From: Trichobilharzia szidati | Lineage: Eukaryota > Platyhelminthes > Trematoda > Strigeidida > Schistosomatidae | Reading direction: 5' to 3' | Length of the DNA: 64,000 nt | NCBI GenBank assembly: GCA_944472155.2 | Contig: OX235271.1 | Coordinates: 124,501,329-124,565,328, forward strand | In this document: positions 37,100 through 50,046 of the stretch, in pieces | Layout: the number at the start of each line of letters is the position of its first letter | Numbering within the stretch: position 1 is the stretch's first letter | Made by a program: the position numbers and the translations under genes | Notes under the pieces: generated by a model | Seen by the model: the letters and a program-made list of their open reading frames with translations, nothing else | What the model was told of the DNA's origin: nothing | The model's database searches: none

Positions 37100-40000
37100 A
37101 CTCCAGTGGCTATTTTTACCATAATTAGCTAAACGCTATTTTTATCTTCTAAATAGAATGACTGAGTTATGTACTTCGTTTTTATGCATAAACTTTAGCA
37201 GAAGGTTAAAAGTTAAAGACATCTGATTTTATGTACAAATGGATAGCATCTAGTACACTAGTGAGTAAGTTAGAATTACTGAAGTAATTTGCTAAATGCA
37301 ATTCATGTTTCTAACTATTATTGAAGTGTGTCCTTCATTCATCGGAATATGTGAAACTTCAGTTGATTATACAGAACACTATCTTCTTGGACACATGAAA
37401 TAGGTATTCTGAAATAATAAAAATATAAGGTGAATAATATCCAAGTAAACGAAAAGTGTACTTTGATGCAGTAGCTCCCTGACTTATTAGCTCTAATATT
37501 CAGTCATCTGAACAATAATATTTCCGGTAAACCACCCTGAATTCAGTTGTTGTGAAAGTACGACTTGATAATGTATACAACTTCATGCCTGTCAATAATG
37601 CCTCGAATTCTCCTACTAGCATATTCACAACTTACCTATCAAAATCATATGACTTCCATGTACAATCGTACAGTTTCAAGTACTCCACCAATGGAATGCT
37701 TCTCTGTTTTCAGAAAAAATATTCAATCACACTCAAGAAATCTGTCAATGACACTTAAGCATTACGAAAGTCAACTCAAGTCAAATACCACTTCAATAAA
37801 TCAAAATGTAATGGAACTCCACTCACTTAATCTAATAAAATTCCATTCTGATAATTGTCCCTCTCACAAAACACCCAACTAATTTATCTGTAGTTTCCCG
37901 ATAGTTGGATAGGACTGTGGATTGATGATGTTGCTGCTGCTCTATTCATATACATGCAAAATACACAGTGATTTTACGGTACCTTGATTCACAGAGCAAA
38001 AGTCACGCATGCTAAACTCCGATTTCTCTGACTATTGAGGCGTTGTACTTTGAACAAACAACATTTGATTCCTGTTATTTTCTACTGCTGCGTGTAATGT
38101 TTACTTCGACTTAGTTTCATTGACTATGATGCAGATTTCCGATGACGAATAAGAAATGGGGAAGTGTGAGAGCATCACTAAACTGTGATTATTATGTTAT
38201 ATTCATATTCAGTATTTTGAACTTCATTTTAGGATTTGTTTGTAAGAAATTGTATTCAGTGGTAAAATTGATTGACAACTCTGATTGGAATATACCCAAC
38301 TGACACAATGCAGAAGAGAGTTTTTGAAATGGAGAGATTTACTTTATCTGATGAAGGGAGTTCAACCATTTGCGTAACTTGTTCATGTCGGGCCATCACC
38401 CGAGTTCTTGATGGAGATAGTTATATAGTTAAAGAAAGGAATCTGAAATTTCACTAAGTAAATATTCCGCTGTAACTAATTACAGGTGATTCATCATTCA
38501 TCAACAAGTTTGTGTAACGCTGTTTACATTTGACTTCACTCCTAGTCATAAGATCCTGGGATGTTTTCATTTAGAAATCTAAATCATTAATGACGAGATA
38601 AGAAAGCTGGGTGAATTTATGTACTAACCCATTACTCTTACATTCTTTAAAACTCAATCTAAGTACGATAATCAAGTCAAAAGTGTGTTTGTCAAAGTGA
38701 TTCTAGCATAAGTCATAAATGTTGGTTGTGAGAATTTATCAGTTCCCCGACCTAGTAGCAGTTAATAAAATCATAGCCTATCCATCAATATAGTAAGCTC
38801 CATATTTATTATCTATGAAAACAAAACATTTGAAAATTACTTATGTGGTAGTTACTTATCTCTAAAATACAGAATTCGACATCTAGACTGACTGAGATAA
38901 ACATATATTCAGCTTACAAAACACAGTAGAAACAGTTTATCGAACATGAGAAATATGGTAAAGTTGCTGTAACACTAGAACAATCTTCTTTTTGATTCGG
39001 TGACCCGAAACCCAACGAAAGTTATAGAGTAAAATACTAAGAATAGATCAACCATAAAAGCTATCATAAAACATCAGTATATGGAATTCACACTGAAAAA
39101 ACAGTAAACGAATTTACCTTATATCAAAACTGCAAATACACGTGTGAACACAAACGCAGACATACTGACAGGAAACCCTTACATGACTTTTGTCATTCCA
39201 CAGACGTGACTATATAGGGAGATCAGTATACTTCATTTTTAAATTGTGAAGACGCGTCATTAACTTGTAGTCGGATATTTTGAAAACTGAAGTTCAGTGA
39301 ACTGCGCGTTAGTAATCCTGAAGTGTTGAACAGTTCAAATATAAAACTTTACTTCAAGTGGTCAACATATAGTAATTCAGGTCTGGTGACAAGCGAAAAT
39401 ACTGAAATACGATAGTATCTGACTCAATCTCGGGTGTCAAGAATCAGTCGGTAAGAAACATTAAACCTCAATTCTCCGCCTTTCGGCATTCACATGATTT
39501 ATAATACTGAACTTCTTCGCCAGTATCTTAACATTTTCAGCTGCACTTACAAACAGAATTAGATTTGTCACAAAATTATGTTACGGATATTTTCGACAGT
39601 TTAGGAAGTAGAAAACCCAGTTAGTTTTTTTATCTCCATCCACTCAGCCATTTCTTCACAGAATAAAACTTCATTTTAAAATTAAAATGTCAGATGAAAA
39701 CTAAAATGGGTTGAGAAAATGAGAGAATTGAAAGCCGTTCACATGAATTTCTTTTCCTAAAAATATGTTGCACATTTCCTTATTGGTCTGTTGCGATCCG
39801 AAGAAGTATATAAGAATTTCGAAGTGAAGTTAACAGAGCGGAAATGCACAGTATGTATTAAAGATATAGTGAATCTCAAGAAATCACCCTGCACACATAT
39901 CATTTTGCCGAGAAAGATTATAAATGAAAAAAGCGCACATCTATAAAATTATCCATATGTATATATGCGATCATTTCAGTCAGTTCCGCGTAATCGCTTT

Positions 40001-41170
40001 AAACCAGCTCTGTGACTGCCCACAAGTTTTCATTTACTCTTCAACGATAAAACCGTAGCCTTGCATTCATGTCGCTTACGTAAATGACCAGCCACCCGAC
40101 CTTCATTATTGATCCAGAGAAGGAAAATGTTAATGGAATTCTGTGGCAAGAAATACTGACTTGATACTGATGTTAAAATTTCCAATCCTGTTTATTGTGC
40201 TAAGTTTTGTGGATTTCTACAAAGATATCAAAGTAATGAAAGCCTGTCTTGTTTCCTCGAACACATCTGGATTTGGTATCTATTAAGTTCTGTCTCCAGT
40301 GCCTCTTCCGCAAAACTGTTAGATTTCGCTTGCATATTTTGTGCGACGCTAAACATAAGTCACCTGAGATACTGTTAGTTCCGAGCATATGCTGCTCTAA
40401 TCGATTTACACGGTAGGCCGCATGACATAGTCTGTCCTTCTGCAAAATGTCAATTCAAAAAATTACTAGTCAGGCTGGACTACAAGACCAAGCTGTTAAA
40501 CAGGTCGTAACTCCACCATAATTGTCACTGGTTAAACCCAACCGTTATGTGAACGAGTGATAAGTTACTGTCTGTCATCACCATTTCTGCACAACTATGC
40601 CTTCTTCGGTCAGTCCTTAACATATTGATTTAGAAACAAAGGAATGGGTTGTTAATTGTTGTTGAAACTGTCTCAGTCAGATTACTTTTGATGCATATAT
40701 ATATATGTATTTAAACAACTTCCGGAACAATTACTTACGTAATTATATGAATAGTGTCATCCTATCGATTTAATACTTTCTCAGAAAATTTACGTATGTC
40801 TGTTAGACATACTGAAGTCGTATAAACTACTTCGTTCAAAGTATCACACTTACTTTCTATACAGACATAGAAAGTGAACATATCTTTCAAAAAGATGTGT
40901 CTGTCTGAAATTGTAAAATATAGGTGAATAATTGCAGGGAGGAAATATGTGATGAATGGCACTCGTTGTATTTTTGTGAGGAAGTACAACAGTCGTCAGA
41001 AATATGTCAAGTTTTGATAAGGATAGTATTTATCTAAGCATTACCTGAAAGACAGATGAACGTCTATTCTTCACCGTCATGTGCGACGACTTATTTGATT
41101 ACGATAAAGTTTCAATTCAGAGGATGATAAGTCATCAGATTGTCCTCTGTTGAAGGAGAACTAGGAGTTA
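37100..41170 (+). repeat. Left arm of a large inverted duplication (unclassified repeat E)
   Basis: Read on the + strand, this arm matches the reverse complement of the right arm in five collinear blocks. These are 37100-37490 with 62040-61758, 37498-38430 with 59205-58265, 39350-39545 with 57510-57340, 40440-41050 with 56870-53930 (a PLE insertion removed), and 41030-41170 with 53935-53775. No known transposase, RT or gag domain was recognised. Between blocks the arms differ by indels of up to a few hundred bases. It could be one long mobile element present twice in opposite orientation, or a segmental inverted duplication. Confidence 0.8.
40762..40989 (-). other. Open frame conserved between the two arms of repeat E
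   Basis: The minus-strand frame contains VPFITYFLPAI and FSDRHIFLKDM-like sequence (here TISDRHIFLKDMF) and IESKCDTLNEV. The other arm keeps the same frame open at 53986-54198 (VPFITYFLPAIMHLYF, then FSDRHIFLKDMF). Over about 60 residues roughly three in four are identical. It may be a remnant of the element's protein or chance in highly similar DNA; no family recognised. Confidence 0.35.
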
Positions 41171-42149
41171 CGCAATAGATAATGATAAATCATATAACTT
41201 ATGCTGACAGAATTGCAAAAAGCAAGTGTTGGAATCACGCTGATCAGCTTACTGTGTAATGCACTCATAAGTCAACTTGTTTTGTGGAATTAGAATCCAG
41301 TTTGTTTTTGGTTGCGTTTTACCAATAAAGCGGTACACACAAAGATAAAAACTTGAAAAATAAATAAATAAATGTATGTTAGCGCAATTTGGGAAATAAC
41401 AATTTGTAAAAGATGAAACACAGATTAGTTTCTTACATTCGAATCCAGAGACGGATTTCAGGAATTCTAAAACAGTACTACAAACATAACACATAGAAAT
41501 CATATTACTTCATGTTTTCAGAGTCTGTAAAAGTGCTAACATTACAGTAATTTTTAAAATATCACACCAGCAGTCAGTTGTTGAGCTTGGAATAATTCTG
41601 AACATAAATTATTTTGTGTATGCATGCACATTGGCTCACTAATAAATAACATAAATTTGATCATTCAAACGTCTGACTTGTGGAGTATCCATGATAGTTT
41701 TGTGCATTAAGGAGTTCAGCAGCAGGACATGAATTTGCTTGTAATGTTTGTTTACACACAATGATCTGTTGTTTTTGTGGTAATATTTGGAGCATAGTAG
41801 CTATACGTAATCAGCACATTTACAGTGCCTGGAGTAATTAGGAGATTGCGAAAATTATTATGATCGTGGTGAGTGACTGTGCTCGAGATGGTACAAAATC
41901 AGAAATTACCCCTAGGCAGGCACTCACTACAGATTTGTATAATGTTACTGGAAGACGGAGATTATCTGAAAAATGTGATATAATTGCGTAATACATTCCT
42001 GACAATCTGATCACATATTTACTTATCAAGTCAGTTTATATGAAAAAAATAAAGGCCAATTAAAATACACGAAGTGATAAAGGATTTAAAAATTATGCGA
42101 ATAATTAACACAACGTTTAGTTATGCAATCAGATAAGGATTACCTAGGT
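41171..42149. other. Intergenic, nothing recognised
   Basis: AT-rich, with no supported coding or RNA feature. It lies between the left arm of repeat E and a reverse PLE fragment. Confidence 0.45.
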
Positions 42150-42850
42150 AGATTAAGAGTAATAAGAAATTGTTTTTGAATACATAGGGGTGGGCTTAAG
42201 TTTATGAATAGCGATAGGCTCAGAGTATTTCAGTAAGCGCCCTTCACCACTTTTATAGATGACCTTAAAAGCTGTATTAAGATCAACCCTATGATTCATG
42301 TTGATCAGATGTTTGGCTATAGACGAAGTTGGTAGTCTGCCGCTTGCTTCTATTGATTTTCCAAAGTTCATCTGTCTTTCTAATCATTTCGGAGTATGTT
42401 CTCCCACCCTCACATGCAAAGCGCAATTATTCCTCCCTATGTATGGGTGTCTACAGACACACACACACACGCAAAAACTGGTAAATGGTGTGGGATGTGA
42501 CATAGTCACTTGTGCACTTTTGAGGTTTGTAGTAGAGCATATTTTTGGCTTTTTAAATGATTACAAGCCTGGCTGCATAATATGTCTTACGGATGACCGA
42601 ATTTAATCTCTGTTTTAAAATCCAACTATTTATTTCCATGTTGTATGGTAATTTGATGAAGACATCTTTGTTGGGGGAGGAATACATTGTAGATTTTAAG
42701 ACTAATTGACTTTTACATATGTTTAAAAATTTTAAAGGATATCCGTTTTCAATAAAAGTATCCATCAATATTTTATTTTCCTTCTTTATGACATCAGCCG
42801 CTTAGATACGCTGAATCCTCTTGAATAAGCCTTTCCTAAGCCTCACTACA
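42150..42850 (-). pseudogene. Penelope-like element fragment: RT C-terminus and GIY-YIG (reverse)
   Basis: The minus strand from 42850 reads VVRLRKGLFKRIQRI, a stop, then MDTFIENGYPLKFL, FIKLPYN and KTYYAARLVII. This is the PLE region joining reverse transcriptase to endonuclease (ENGYP..F and FIKLPF motifs). Around 42440-42160 come CEGGRTYSEM and, in another frame, LPTSSIAKHLINMNHRVD, FKVIYKS and SEPIAIHKLKP. Frameshifted and 5'-truncated. A short CA run (42457-42471) lies between the two parts. Confidence 0.8.
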
Positions 42851-45294
42851 GACTCAGATATTTCACACTGAAACAGTATTCAAGTGAACACGTAATCATA
42901 ATGTTTGTTCCTTAGATGTGTTATTATTATTTCTCTGATTTTCAGTTTAAATATTTTTCAGTTTTGGATTTGATTGTGAAAACGGTTTTTTGAAAGATTT
43001 TCCGTGTATAGTGTTTTTAAGTAGAAAGAAAGATTCGTCTTGTTAAATTATAAATGTAGTCAATATATTGCAGATTTATCAAAAGTTATGCAGTATGCGA
43101 TGACTTACACAATAATTAAACTGCATAGCTTGCGGTGAAGAAGCAATCCAATTTCATTAGGAGCTTTTCATAAAATCTGTGACTATTTTATTTTCTGAAA
43201 AATTTTTCTATTCAAACTACTTTTATTGTAATCAAAGATATGAGGCTTACCCGACAGCTTATATCAGCTACACTTTAGTAATGGGCCACTAGATTTGTAT
43301 GTCTCATTTCTCAGAGAATAATCTCGTTGCCAAGTGGTTGAGGATGATCAGCAGGAAGCTGTAGACTTAGGTTTCGTGCTTGATAACACTCGTCACCAGG
43401 TCGTGTTTACGACCTTAAAGGAAGTGATTTTCCCTCTGAGAATCGACATTGCATCACCCAGTACTGTAGTCAGAGACGTTACCATGTAGCCATTGTAAGA
43501 TTGCACGCAGACCAAGGAATAAATTTAACATTTAGAATTTTTATAAACATCAATACCAAGGACTACTCCTTAAAGACCAACTGATGTAACAATTTCGGCA
43601 CTTAACGACATTTCAACAATCAATAAACGGTGAAGCGAAACGGGAGAACTGTCTCCATAACTGTTTGAAGATTTCTGTTTTAACCATCTCCTGAAGACAC
43701 CTAAATCCCAGTGGAGAAGTTAAGGCATTTCTGATTTACACCATTTTTACTTTCAAACCAATCGACATAGTCTCAAAAACTATCCTAAGAAATGCTGAAT
43801 TTCATATCTTCATAATTCATGTTAACATTCATATTCACTTAAACACTTCACAGTCTAAACAAAACTTTGTCTAGATATTTCATACGAGGATTGAAAAGTA
43901 TTTAATTCTAAATATCAAGAAAAGATAGACAGTTGATTGAATCCTTGTTAAACAAAGGTAGTCAGGGAAATTATGATGCAAAGACTGAAGGGATGAAAAT
44001 AAAATCTCAAATATGTGATAAAGTAGACTAAGGGAATTTTATGCATAATTACATGTTAAGTAAATTAAGGCAAAAAGAAAAAACCCAGTTCGAAACAAAC
44101 TACACTGAAATTCTGTTAGTTGATTGGTAGGCTAAAAGAGACGACGTTTAACAGGCAGGCGAGTTTGCGTATAAACAAATATGCGTACAAAAATATTGCG
44201 CTGAACAACTGTTGTTTTCCAAATCAACTAATCTTTTGATAAGTGAATCTAAAAAGCATCTTGACAATTGAAAGAGATATTTCTACCTAAAATATATAGA
44301 AAATGTGTAAAGTACGTGAATGTAAAAAGCTACTTTCTGTGTGTATAAAATAACAAAAAAAAAGAGGAGAAAGCATGTACAAAGGAGAGAAAAAGTGTGG
44401 TAAATATGTTCAATTCTCCTGAAAATAAAAATACGATGCATATGATCATTTCTTGAACATTTATATGTCATTCAACTGATGCATGTTTATGTGTCTAAGT
44501 TAAGAATAAGATATTATGTTATTTTTCCTGGATGCAGTTTATAAAGGTTGGAGTTTAGTCATAAGACTACTAGTAAAATACTACTTGTACTAATACTTCT
44601 GTCATTACTATCTTTACTACAAATCCTACGAAAACTGTTTCATAACTATTTAGTGAATATTCAAAAAAAAGAAATACAAATGATAATTTGATGTTATAGT
44701 TAAGATAGCATATTATTTCAAGATAAATTCGACAGGTAAACTACAAAATAAACGTAACAATAATGGCAGTCAGAAAGGAATGATGAAAGTATGGGAGAAA
44801 AAATTTAAAAGCACGTCCATAAATATATATTATCGTACTAAACTGACTGCTATCAGTAAACTGACAAGATGAAAGCCTGAAACCATTGAATACTTACTTA
44901 ATTTTAATGCTGTTTAAGTTACTATGAGAAAGGAATTTCAGACATTCAATGTTCCAGGCTAGAATACTTTTTGACGGGTAGTGTTCTAAAATATTTCTAA
45001 GCAGGCTAAAATGTGTATAAGTGACATAAATACTTCAGGTAGGTATGGCAGAATTGGCTAGAAATTACTTTAAATGTTAGTCAGTAATGGACATTTTTAC
45101 TGTAGACTTTTTTAATCTTTTTTTATGTTGCAAATGATTAGAAAGGCTATTTTCACTTCACTGTTTTAAATTTCTTTGTTTTATTACAATTAATAACAAG
45201 CAAAAACATTCTTGCTAATGTTTCACACTTTGAAGTGATACAGAAAACACCATTCGGTGCTCATATATTATCTTAATACAGTATCGTTCCAGCT
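42851..45294. other. Intergenic; possible decayed tRNA-like repeat near 43.3 kb
   Basis: Mostly AT-rich and unassigned. At 43320-43410 a stretch with TTGCCAAGTGGTTGAGG, an A-box-like sequence of tRNA-Leu type, is followed by a weak B-box-like AGGTTTCGTGCT. This may be a third, worn tRNA-derived SINE, but the match is poor. Confidence 0.35.
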
Positions 45295-46058
45295 ACATAC
45301 GTCACAGATGTGGATATAGAAAGCAGAATCTGAAAGGCAGGATAGACTATCATTACGCTGAAATCCTTGTGAAAATCTGCTGCACTAAGCATATAGAATG
45401 AGATTTGGATCTTCAATACTAATGCCTGATCAAGGCTTCCATATAGTTTCGAGACTTGGCGCTTCACCAGAAGCCTTTTCATTCACCTATTGCAAACTTT
45501 CAATGATAATTGCCTTCGCTGAATACTGAAGACCAGATGATCATCAGGACAGAAAAATCAATAGAAAAATTTGGTGACAAACAAACGAAGAATGTATTGC
45601 ACAACTGATATCAAGAAGGAAATCTAGATGGATTAGCCAAACTCTGAAAATTTGATTTTTTTAAATATTTTTGATTGCAGCTTGATTCCACACCGTATTT
45701 TTGGTACAGGTGTGGGATTTTCAGCATGTGATATCGGTAGCCCAAATTTTTCAGGCCGACCATAGATATCAGGTGTGCGTCGGCAGGCAATCGAACCCCC
45801 ACCATGTACATGATCGACGAGAGTCCCAACCGCTGTGCTGGCAACGCACTGAGTGATGCCATGTGCCAAGTCCTCGAGTGGAGCCCGGATGAGAAACGAT
45901 GAGTTGGATGTCAAAGGGTGAAATGGAGAAGATTGTGTGAGGAGGTGGTGGAAGCGTATGGGTGATCGTGAAACCAGCTAGGAAGGACTGCATGAAGTAG
46001 GGCAAAATGGAGATGTGCTGCTGAAGCTGTATATTCAACTCAAAATCCAAGGGAATAA
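45295..46058 (+). mobile_element. RTE-clade LINE 3' fragment interrupted by a SINE
   Basis: The plus strand reads DVDIESRI (45308), then EIWIFNTNA, a stop and SRLPYSFETW, equivalent to the RTE stretch IRIFNTNVKSVLLYGSETW. After that come a degraded NDNCLR region, RRKSRWI at about 45616-45636 (RRKWRWIGHTLRK), and beyond the SINE, CGAGTGGAGCCCGGATGA (the WNPDG-like codons) and the 3' end to 46058. It contains stops and frameshifts, and the 5' end is missing. Confidence 0.8.
45650..45850 (-). mobile_element. SINE A inserted in the RTE fragment
   Basis: The minus-strand tRNA-like unit, 45849-45775, ends in the family's CCGACGCAC and has an A-box region (GCACAGCGGTTGGGAC) and B box GGGTTCGATTGCC. 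The A/T-rich tail lies at 45650-45672. It splits the RTE just after the ACTCTGAAA (TLRK) codons, so it is younger than the RTE copy. No clean target-site duplication was found. Confidence 0.75.
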
Positions 46059-46084
46059 TAGTATTCAAGTGTTGGTTGCCGGGG

Positions 46085-46335
46085 ATTTCATTAGTTACAG
46101 CATTTTATCACAAGCTGACATCGGTTAGAGAACCACTGGAAAGCCAACACGTAATACTGGACATCTGTTTCATCCTAGTTTTGGGCTCTTCATCACAACG
46201 CAACCACCGGAGTTTGAACCCAAGACCTCTCGATTTCAAGGCGAGCTCGTAAACCATTAAGCCACTGAGACCCGACCCAGTGGTCAGCCCATGAATTCCA
46301 ACTTCTGCTAATAGTAACTCATTATGGACGGTTAT
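46085..46335 (-). mobile_element. SINE B copy
   Basis: Minus strand: CACTGGGTCGGGTCTCAG, A box TGGCTTAATGG (46264-46254), B box GGGTTCAAACT (46220-46210), the hammerhead-like segment 46199-46154 and the 3' body with CGATGTCAGCTTGTGATAAAATG. It lies 27 bases after the RTE fragment. Confidence 0.82.
46154..46199 (-). ncRNA. Hammerhead-ribozyme-like segment in SINE B
   Basis: Minus strand: CGTTG, then TGATGAAGA (the C of CUGA lost), stem II with CCCAAAACTAGG, then ATGAAAC, stem III CAGATG (one mismatch from the family's CAGCTG), GTC and the stem I strand CAGTAT. Core and stem changes suggest it no longer cleaves. Confidence 0.6.
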
Positions 46336-48289
46336 TCCTTTCATATAGTTATATAACTTCTGAAATATGGTAGGTTGGAGTCAATATATAGACTAAAAAA
46401 TTTCGTTGGTAAGCGTGGTCGGCAAAAAAAACTAAAGCTAAACAATATTTCACAACATCGTACATAATTCCTACATAATTCAGACTGGAAAACAAACTTT
46501 ATCATTGACTCATATGTCAATCAGTATCGACTACTACTCAACTGAGGAATGCAACTCACTTATTTTGGTATCGGCTGCATACTTATTCTATAAGCAAAAC
46601 GCTGTGACTTTCGAAAGGCATTTCTGAGACTCGTTTGTAAGTTAAGTTGACTATTTTTTCTCTTTGTGAGTTATCAGGCTCTGTTACACCTGCTCTTTGA
46701 TTAATAGTTAACTGATTTACTAACTAAATTACATAAAGTAATCTTAATCTTTCTAACTACCTGATTACCGATGTATTTACGCTATTCAGTCTAGCTGATG
46801 TTCACTGATATTCACCTTTACTGATGCTCTCCATTACTCAAGGTTGTGAGGAATGTACGTACAACTTATTATAAACTTTTAACACTTAACTTCATACTAC
46901 TAATTAATATGCTCTCATTGTAAGGCAAAAAGCCTTCAAGATTTCTTGAAATTTAAGCAACATCTGATAAAAGACTTATGTGAGGAACAAAGATGAAAAG
47001 GTAACTTATTGTACAATGAAAACAACAGTTCAAAGTTGCATCTGCATACAAATCTATGCATAAGTTTATGAAAGAGGACAGCTAATAGTTAAGTTCGGAT
47101 GAATGACATGGTGACTGTTCTACAGATGTTAAGAAGGAATATGCCCGAAGATTCTTATTACAACTGATTTGTGCGTCTTCATTTCGATCTTGATTCCAAA
47201 CAATCACGATTTTGTTTTTAAAACCTTAATAAAAAGATATATTTGAATTCGATTTAGTTAGAAATCATACTTATTTCTGAGATCTTCGTATTTTATATTA
47301 TATGAAGTGCCCACAAAATCTTTCGTCACTGTTACTGATAGAAAGAAGTCATTCTTCCTCACACTCTTTTCCTTTTAGCTGAAGGAGTGAAAAGAATGCA
47401 AGTTAGCAAAAAATATGTACAAACTCATAAGTGTAACCATATATTTCAAAATACATATATAATCGTTTTGATTGATAGATTAAACGTTTTTGAATGGAGT
47501 GAAACTTCTCTCAGTTTACGTCTAATGTTATTAGTTATGTTAATATTTAATGTGATTTCAGTGTTTATTCCACAAACTGACATATGATACTTGAAGGCTT
47601 CAATGATTGCCTTGATATAAACTTACATTTGCACTATTAGAAAACTAATAACCATCAGAATGTGTTGTTTACAAAACGCCATAAAGTAGCATAAGTTTTT
47701 CAGATGATTATTACTCTTAAGAACTAAATAACCTCTTCTCTTACTATATATCCCATCTTAGAAGCAGAAATCCTGGGTTTTTTTTAATATTTTCAATTGT
47801 TGTCACTATTTTTCAGTTAGATTTTTCTTTTCATTCATGAAAAATCCCAATTCGAACATTCATAGGGATAGAAGACCAGTTGTTCAGCGAAGAGTCTCTT
47901 TTCGGTGTATTCATTCTCACAGCTGTATAATCGCAAATATATATGGTTATTTTGTATGTGTGCTTACATTAAATTTGTCAAACGAAAATACAATTAGTAA
48001 GTTTTTGGTGGAGTTACAAAAGAGTTACAAAAATCGCTCAGAGGAATTGGTTGTTGATACAAGAGGGTAGTAACAAAAGTGATGAGTTGTCACAAAAGAT
48101 TGTTAAAGGAGAGTCACGTAATAATATGAATAGTTTGATAAAAGAGTTTTCCTCAGGGTGTACATGGAAACAAAATAAAATACGGAATTACGAAAGAATT
48201 TCAAGGGAATACAAGGGTTTTAAGTAGTCAGAAAAAACAAGCAAAAATTGAGTCAAATCAACAGAGTTGTTACTACGATAGTAGAAGTG
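46336..48289. other. Intergenic, nothing recognised
   Basis: AT-rich, with no supported feature. Open frames at 47387-47587 and 47837-48070 have no recognised family. Confidence 0.45.
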
Positions 48290-48990
48290 ACTGAATAATT
48301 TTCTTTTGTATGCATAGTTCTGGTTCTTCCAACTGAATGGCCAGGGCTTCTGCAATTCAAAGAAAACTTAAACACATTATCACTAACAGGACGTCCTTCA
48401 CTTTGTAGACTACCATGAAAGTGGTGTTTGTTGAGATGGAATGACCAATGGTCACAAGATGTTCGATTATGGCACTCCTTATACGGCCAATACTTCTTTT
48501 CTGCAGCCATGCTGGATAGTGTTCTTGAATCCTCTTGGACAGGATGCGCATCGAACAACCGATGTAAGTGGGGCTCCACAGCAACAGGTGAACTGATATA
48601 TACACATAGAAGTGGTCAAGTGAGAGATCTTGTCCTTAAAGGTTCTGCAGATCAGTAGGCAACTGGAGTGCACTACTTTCAGTTTGGCCGCGAAGGAAGT
48701 TCTTCTTAAAGAAGCGGAAATTATCCTCTTCAGGAAATCACTGAGTAGGTCACCTTTGAAGTTGGGGTATCTTTTTTAGCACGGATGGTGCCTCTTGCTT
48801 TTGGATTTTCTGTTTGATATTTTTGTCTATCAATCTTGGTGGATATCCGTATTTTCTGAAGATTTCTTTCAGGAAGTGTACTTCTTCTTCCAGGGTATCA
48901 GAGCTGCAGATGCGTCGGATGCGAGTAGCAAGAGATCTAATTAGTTTTCTTTTTAGACTAATTGGTAGGCAGCTGTAGAAGTATTTCGTT
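48290..48990 (-). pseudogene. Penelope-like element fragment: RT C-terminus and GIY-YIG endonuclease (reverse)
   Basis: The minus strand from about 48985 reads YFYSCLPISLKRKLIRSL, FLKEIFRKYGYPPRLIDK and VLKKIPQLQR (PLE connector). Around 48640-48350 come YQFTCCCGAPLTSV and, in another frame, TYIGCSMRILSKRIQEHYP, AWLQKRSIGRIRSAIIEHL and VTIGHSI. YQF-C-CG and TYIG are the two halves of the GIY-YIG core. Frameshifts separate the parts and the catalytic RT is missing. It is the best preserved endonuclease domain in the window. Confidence 0.85.
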
Positions 48991-50046
48991 TCACAATTTA
49001 TGTAAAAATTACTTTAAATTTCATATGCTTGCTCACAGACTCGGAAAGGTGATTTAGATGGGTAAAATGAAAATAATTTACCTTCAATATTGTTTCCTTT
49101 CCTAGATTAGTTATTTTTTAGATGTTAAAGAAGTGCTTTTATCTGACGTCCAGCAAGTATGTGTGAATGTAAAGCATGGAAAAAATAAGAATAGGCAACA
49201 TAAATTTCCATTATTAACTCAGAAATCAAGTTAGCTTAATCAGTATTCTCTCCTCGTATGAACAGATGCAGCGAATAATAACTTCAGACTTTGAAGTACC
49301 ACTTACGAATAAGTGAAATCCTCTTGTATTCTGTTTTCTAGTCTACACTTTTTTAAAATAAAAGTGGCCATAAGAAATAGAAAATGAATGACATTAATTT
49401 TGTGCGAGAAGGGAAAATAGTGAATTCAATAAATTCCTAGATTTCTTTCAAAATGCTCACTAAAAATTACCTAAGGAGGTAAATGTTGCTTCTTAAAGAA
49501 TAAACTAATGGGTCACTTGAAGGGATAAATTGATGTCGAACTGAAATGACTACGGTAGTTGCACAACGTTCAAAGCCTTGGCCAGATAAGCTGTAAAATA
49601 AATCTTCCCAGGTGACTTGTCCTAAGAATTCATCTTACATGCACGAAAAAAACATTAAACAAGGAGATAAAATTACTCTGAAAGGCATCAGTGTGTGTGT
49701 GTATAGAGCTCTTTTGACCAATGGAGCCCAATAGATAGTCCGTGTTGGTGTGAAATTTCCTAGATGTGTTCATAAACATCTACAAATATGAACACTGAAA
49801 AGAAAAACGCAGATCAATTGATAGCCTGATGCTGGAGTACACTGCTGTGTTTTGTCATTTGGTATCAACAGAAAATATATTCAGTATGATACGATCAAGT
49901 CGTTCAATGGGGTTTTTACTTACATCTCCTCCGTAGGAAAAATGTTTTATCCAGTCACTGGATTGAAACTTAGGAGTCGCAATCCTCATTTATTTACGTT
50001 ACATACTTACCGTGAAAAATGAAAAAAATCTGTAACTTTTTCCTTT
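48991..50046. other. Intergenic, nothing recognised
   Basis: AT-rich, with a short GT run at 49691-49701. No supported coding or RNA feature. Confidence 0.45.

Noticed and set aside
42457..42471. CA run as a regulatory element
   Set aside because: A simple microsatellite inside a broken PLE fragment; no evidence of function.
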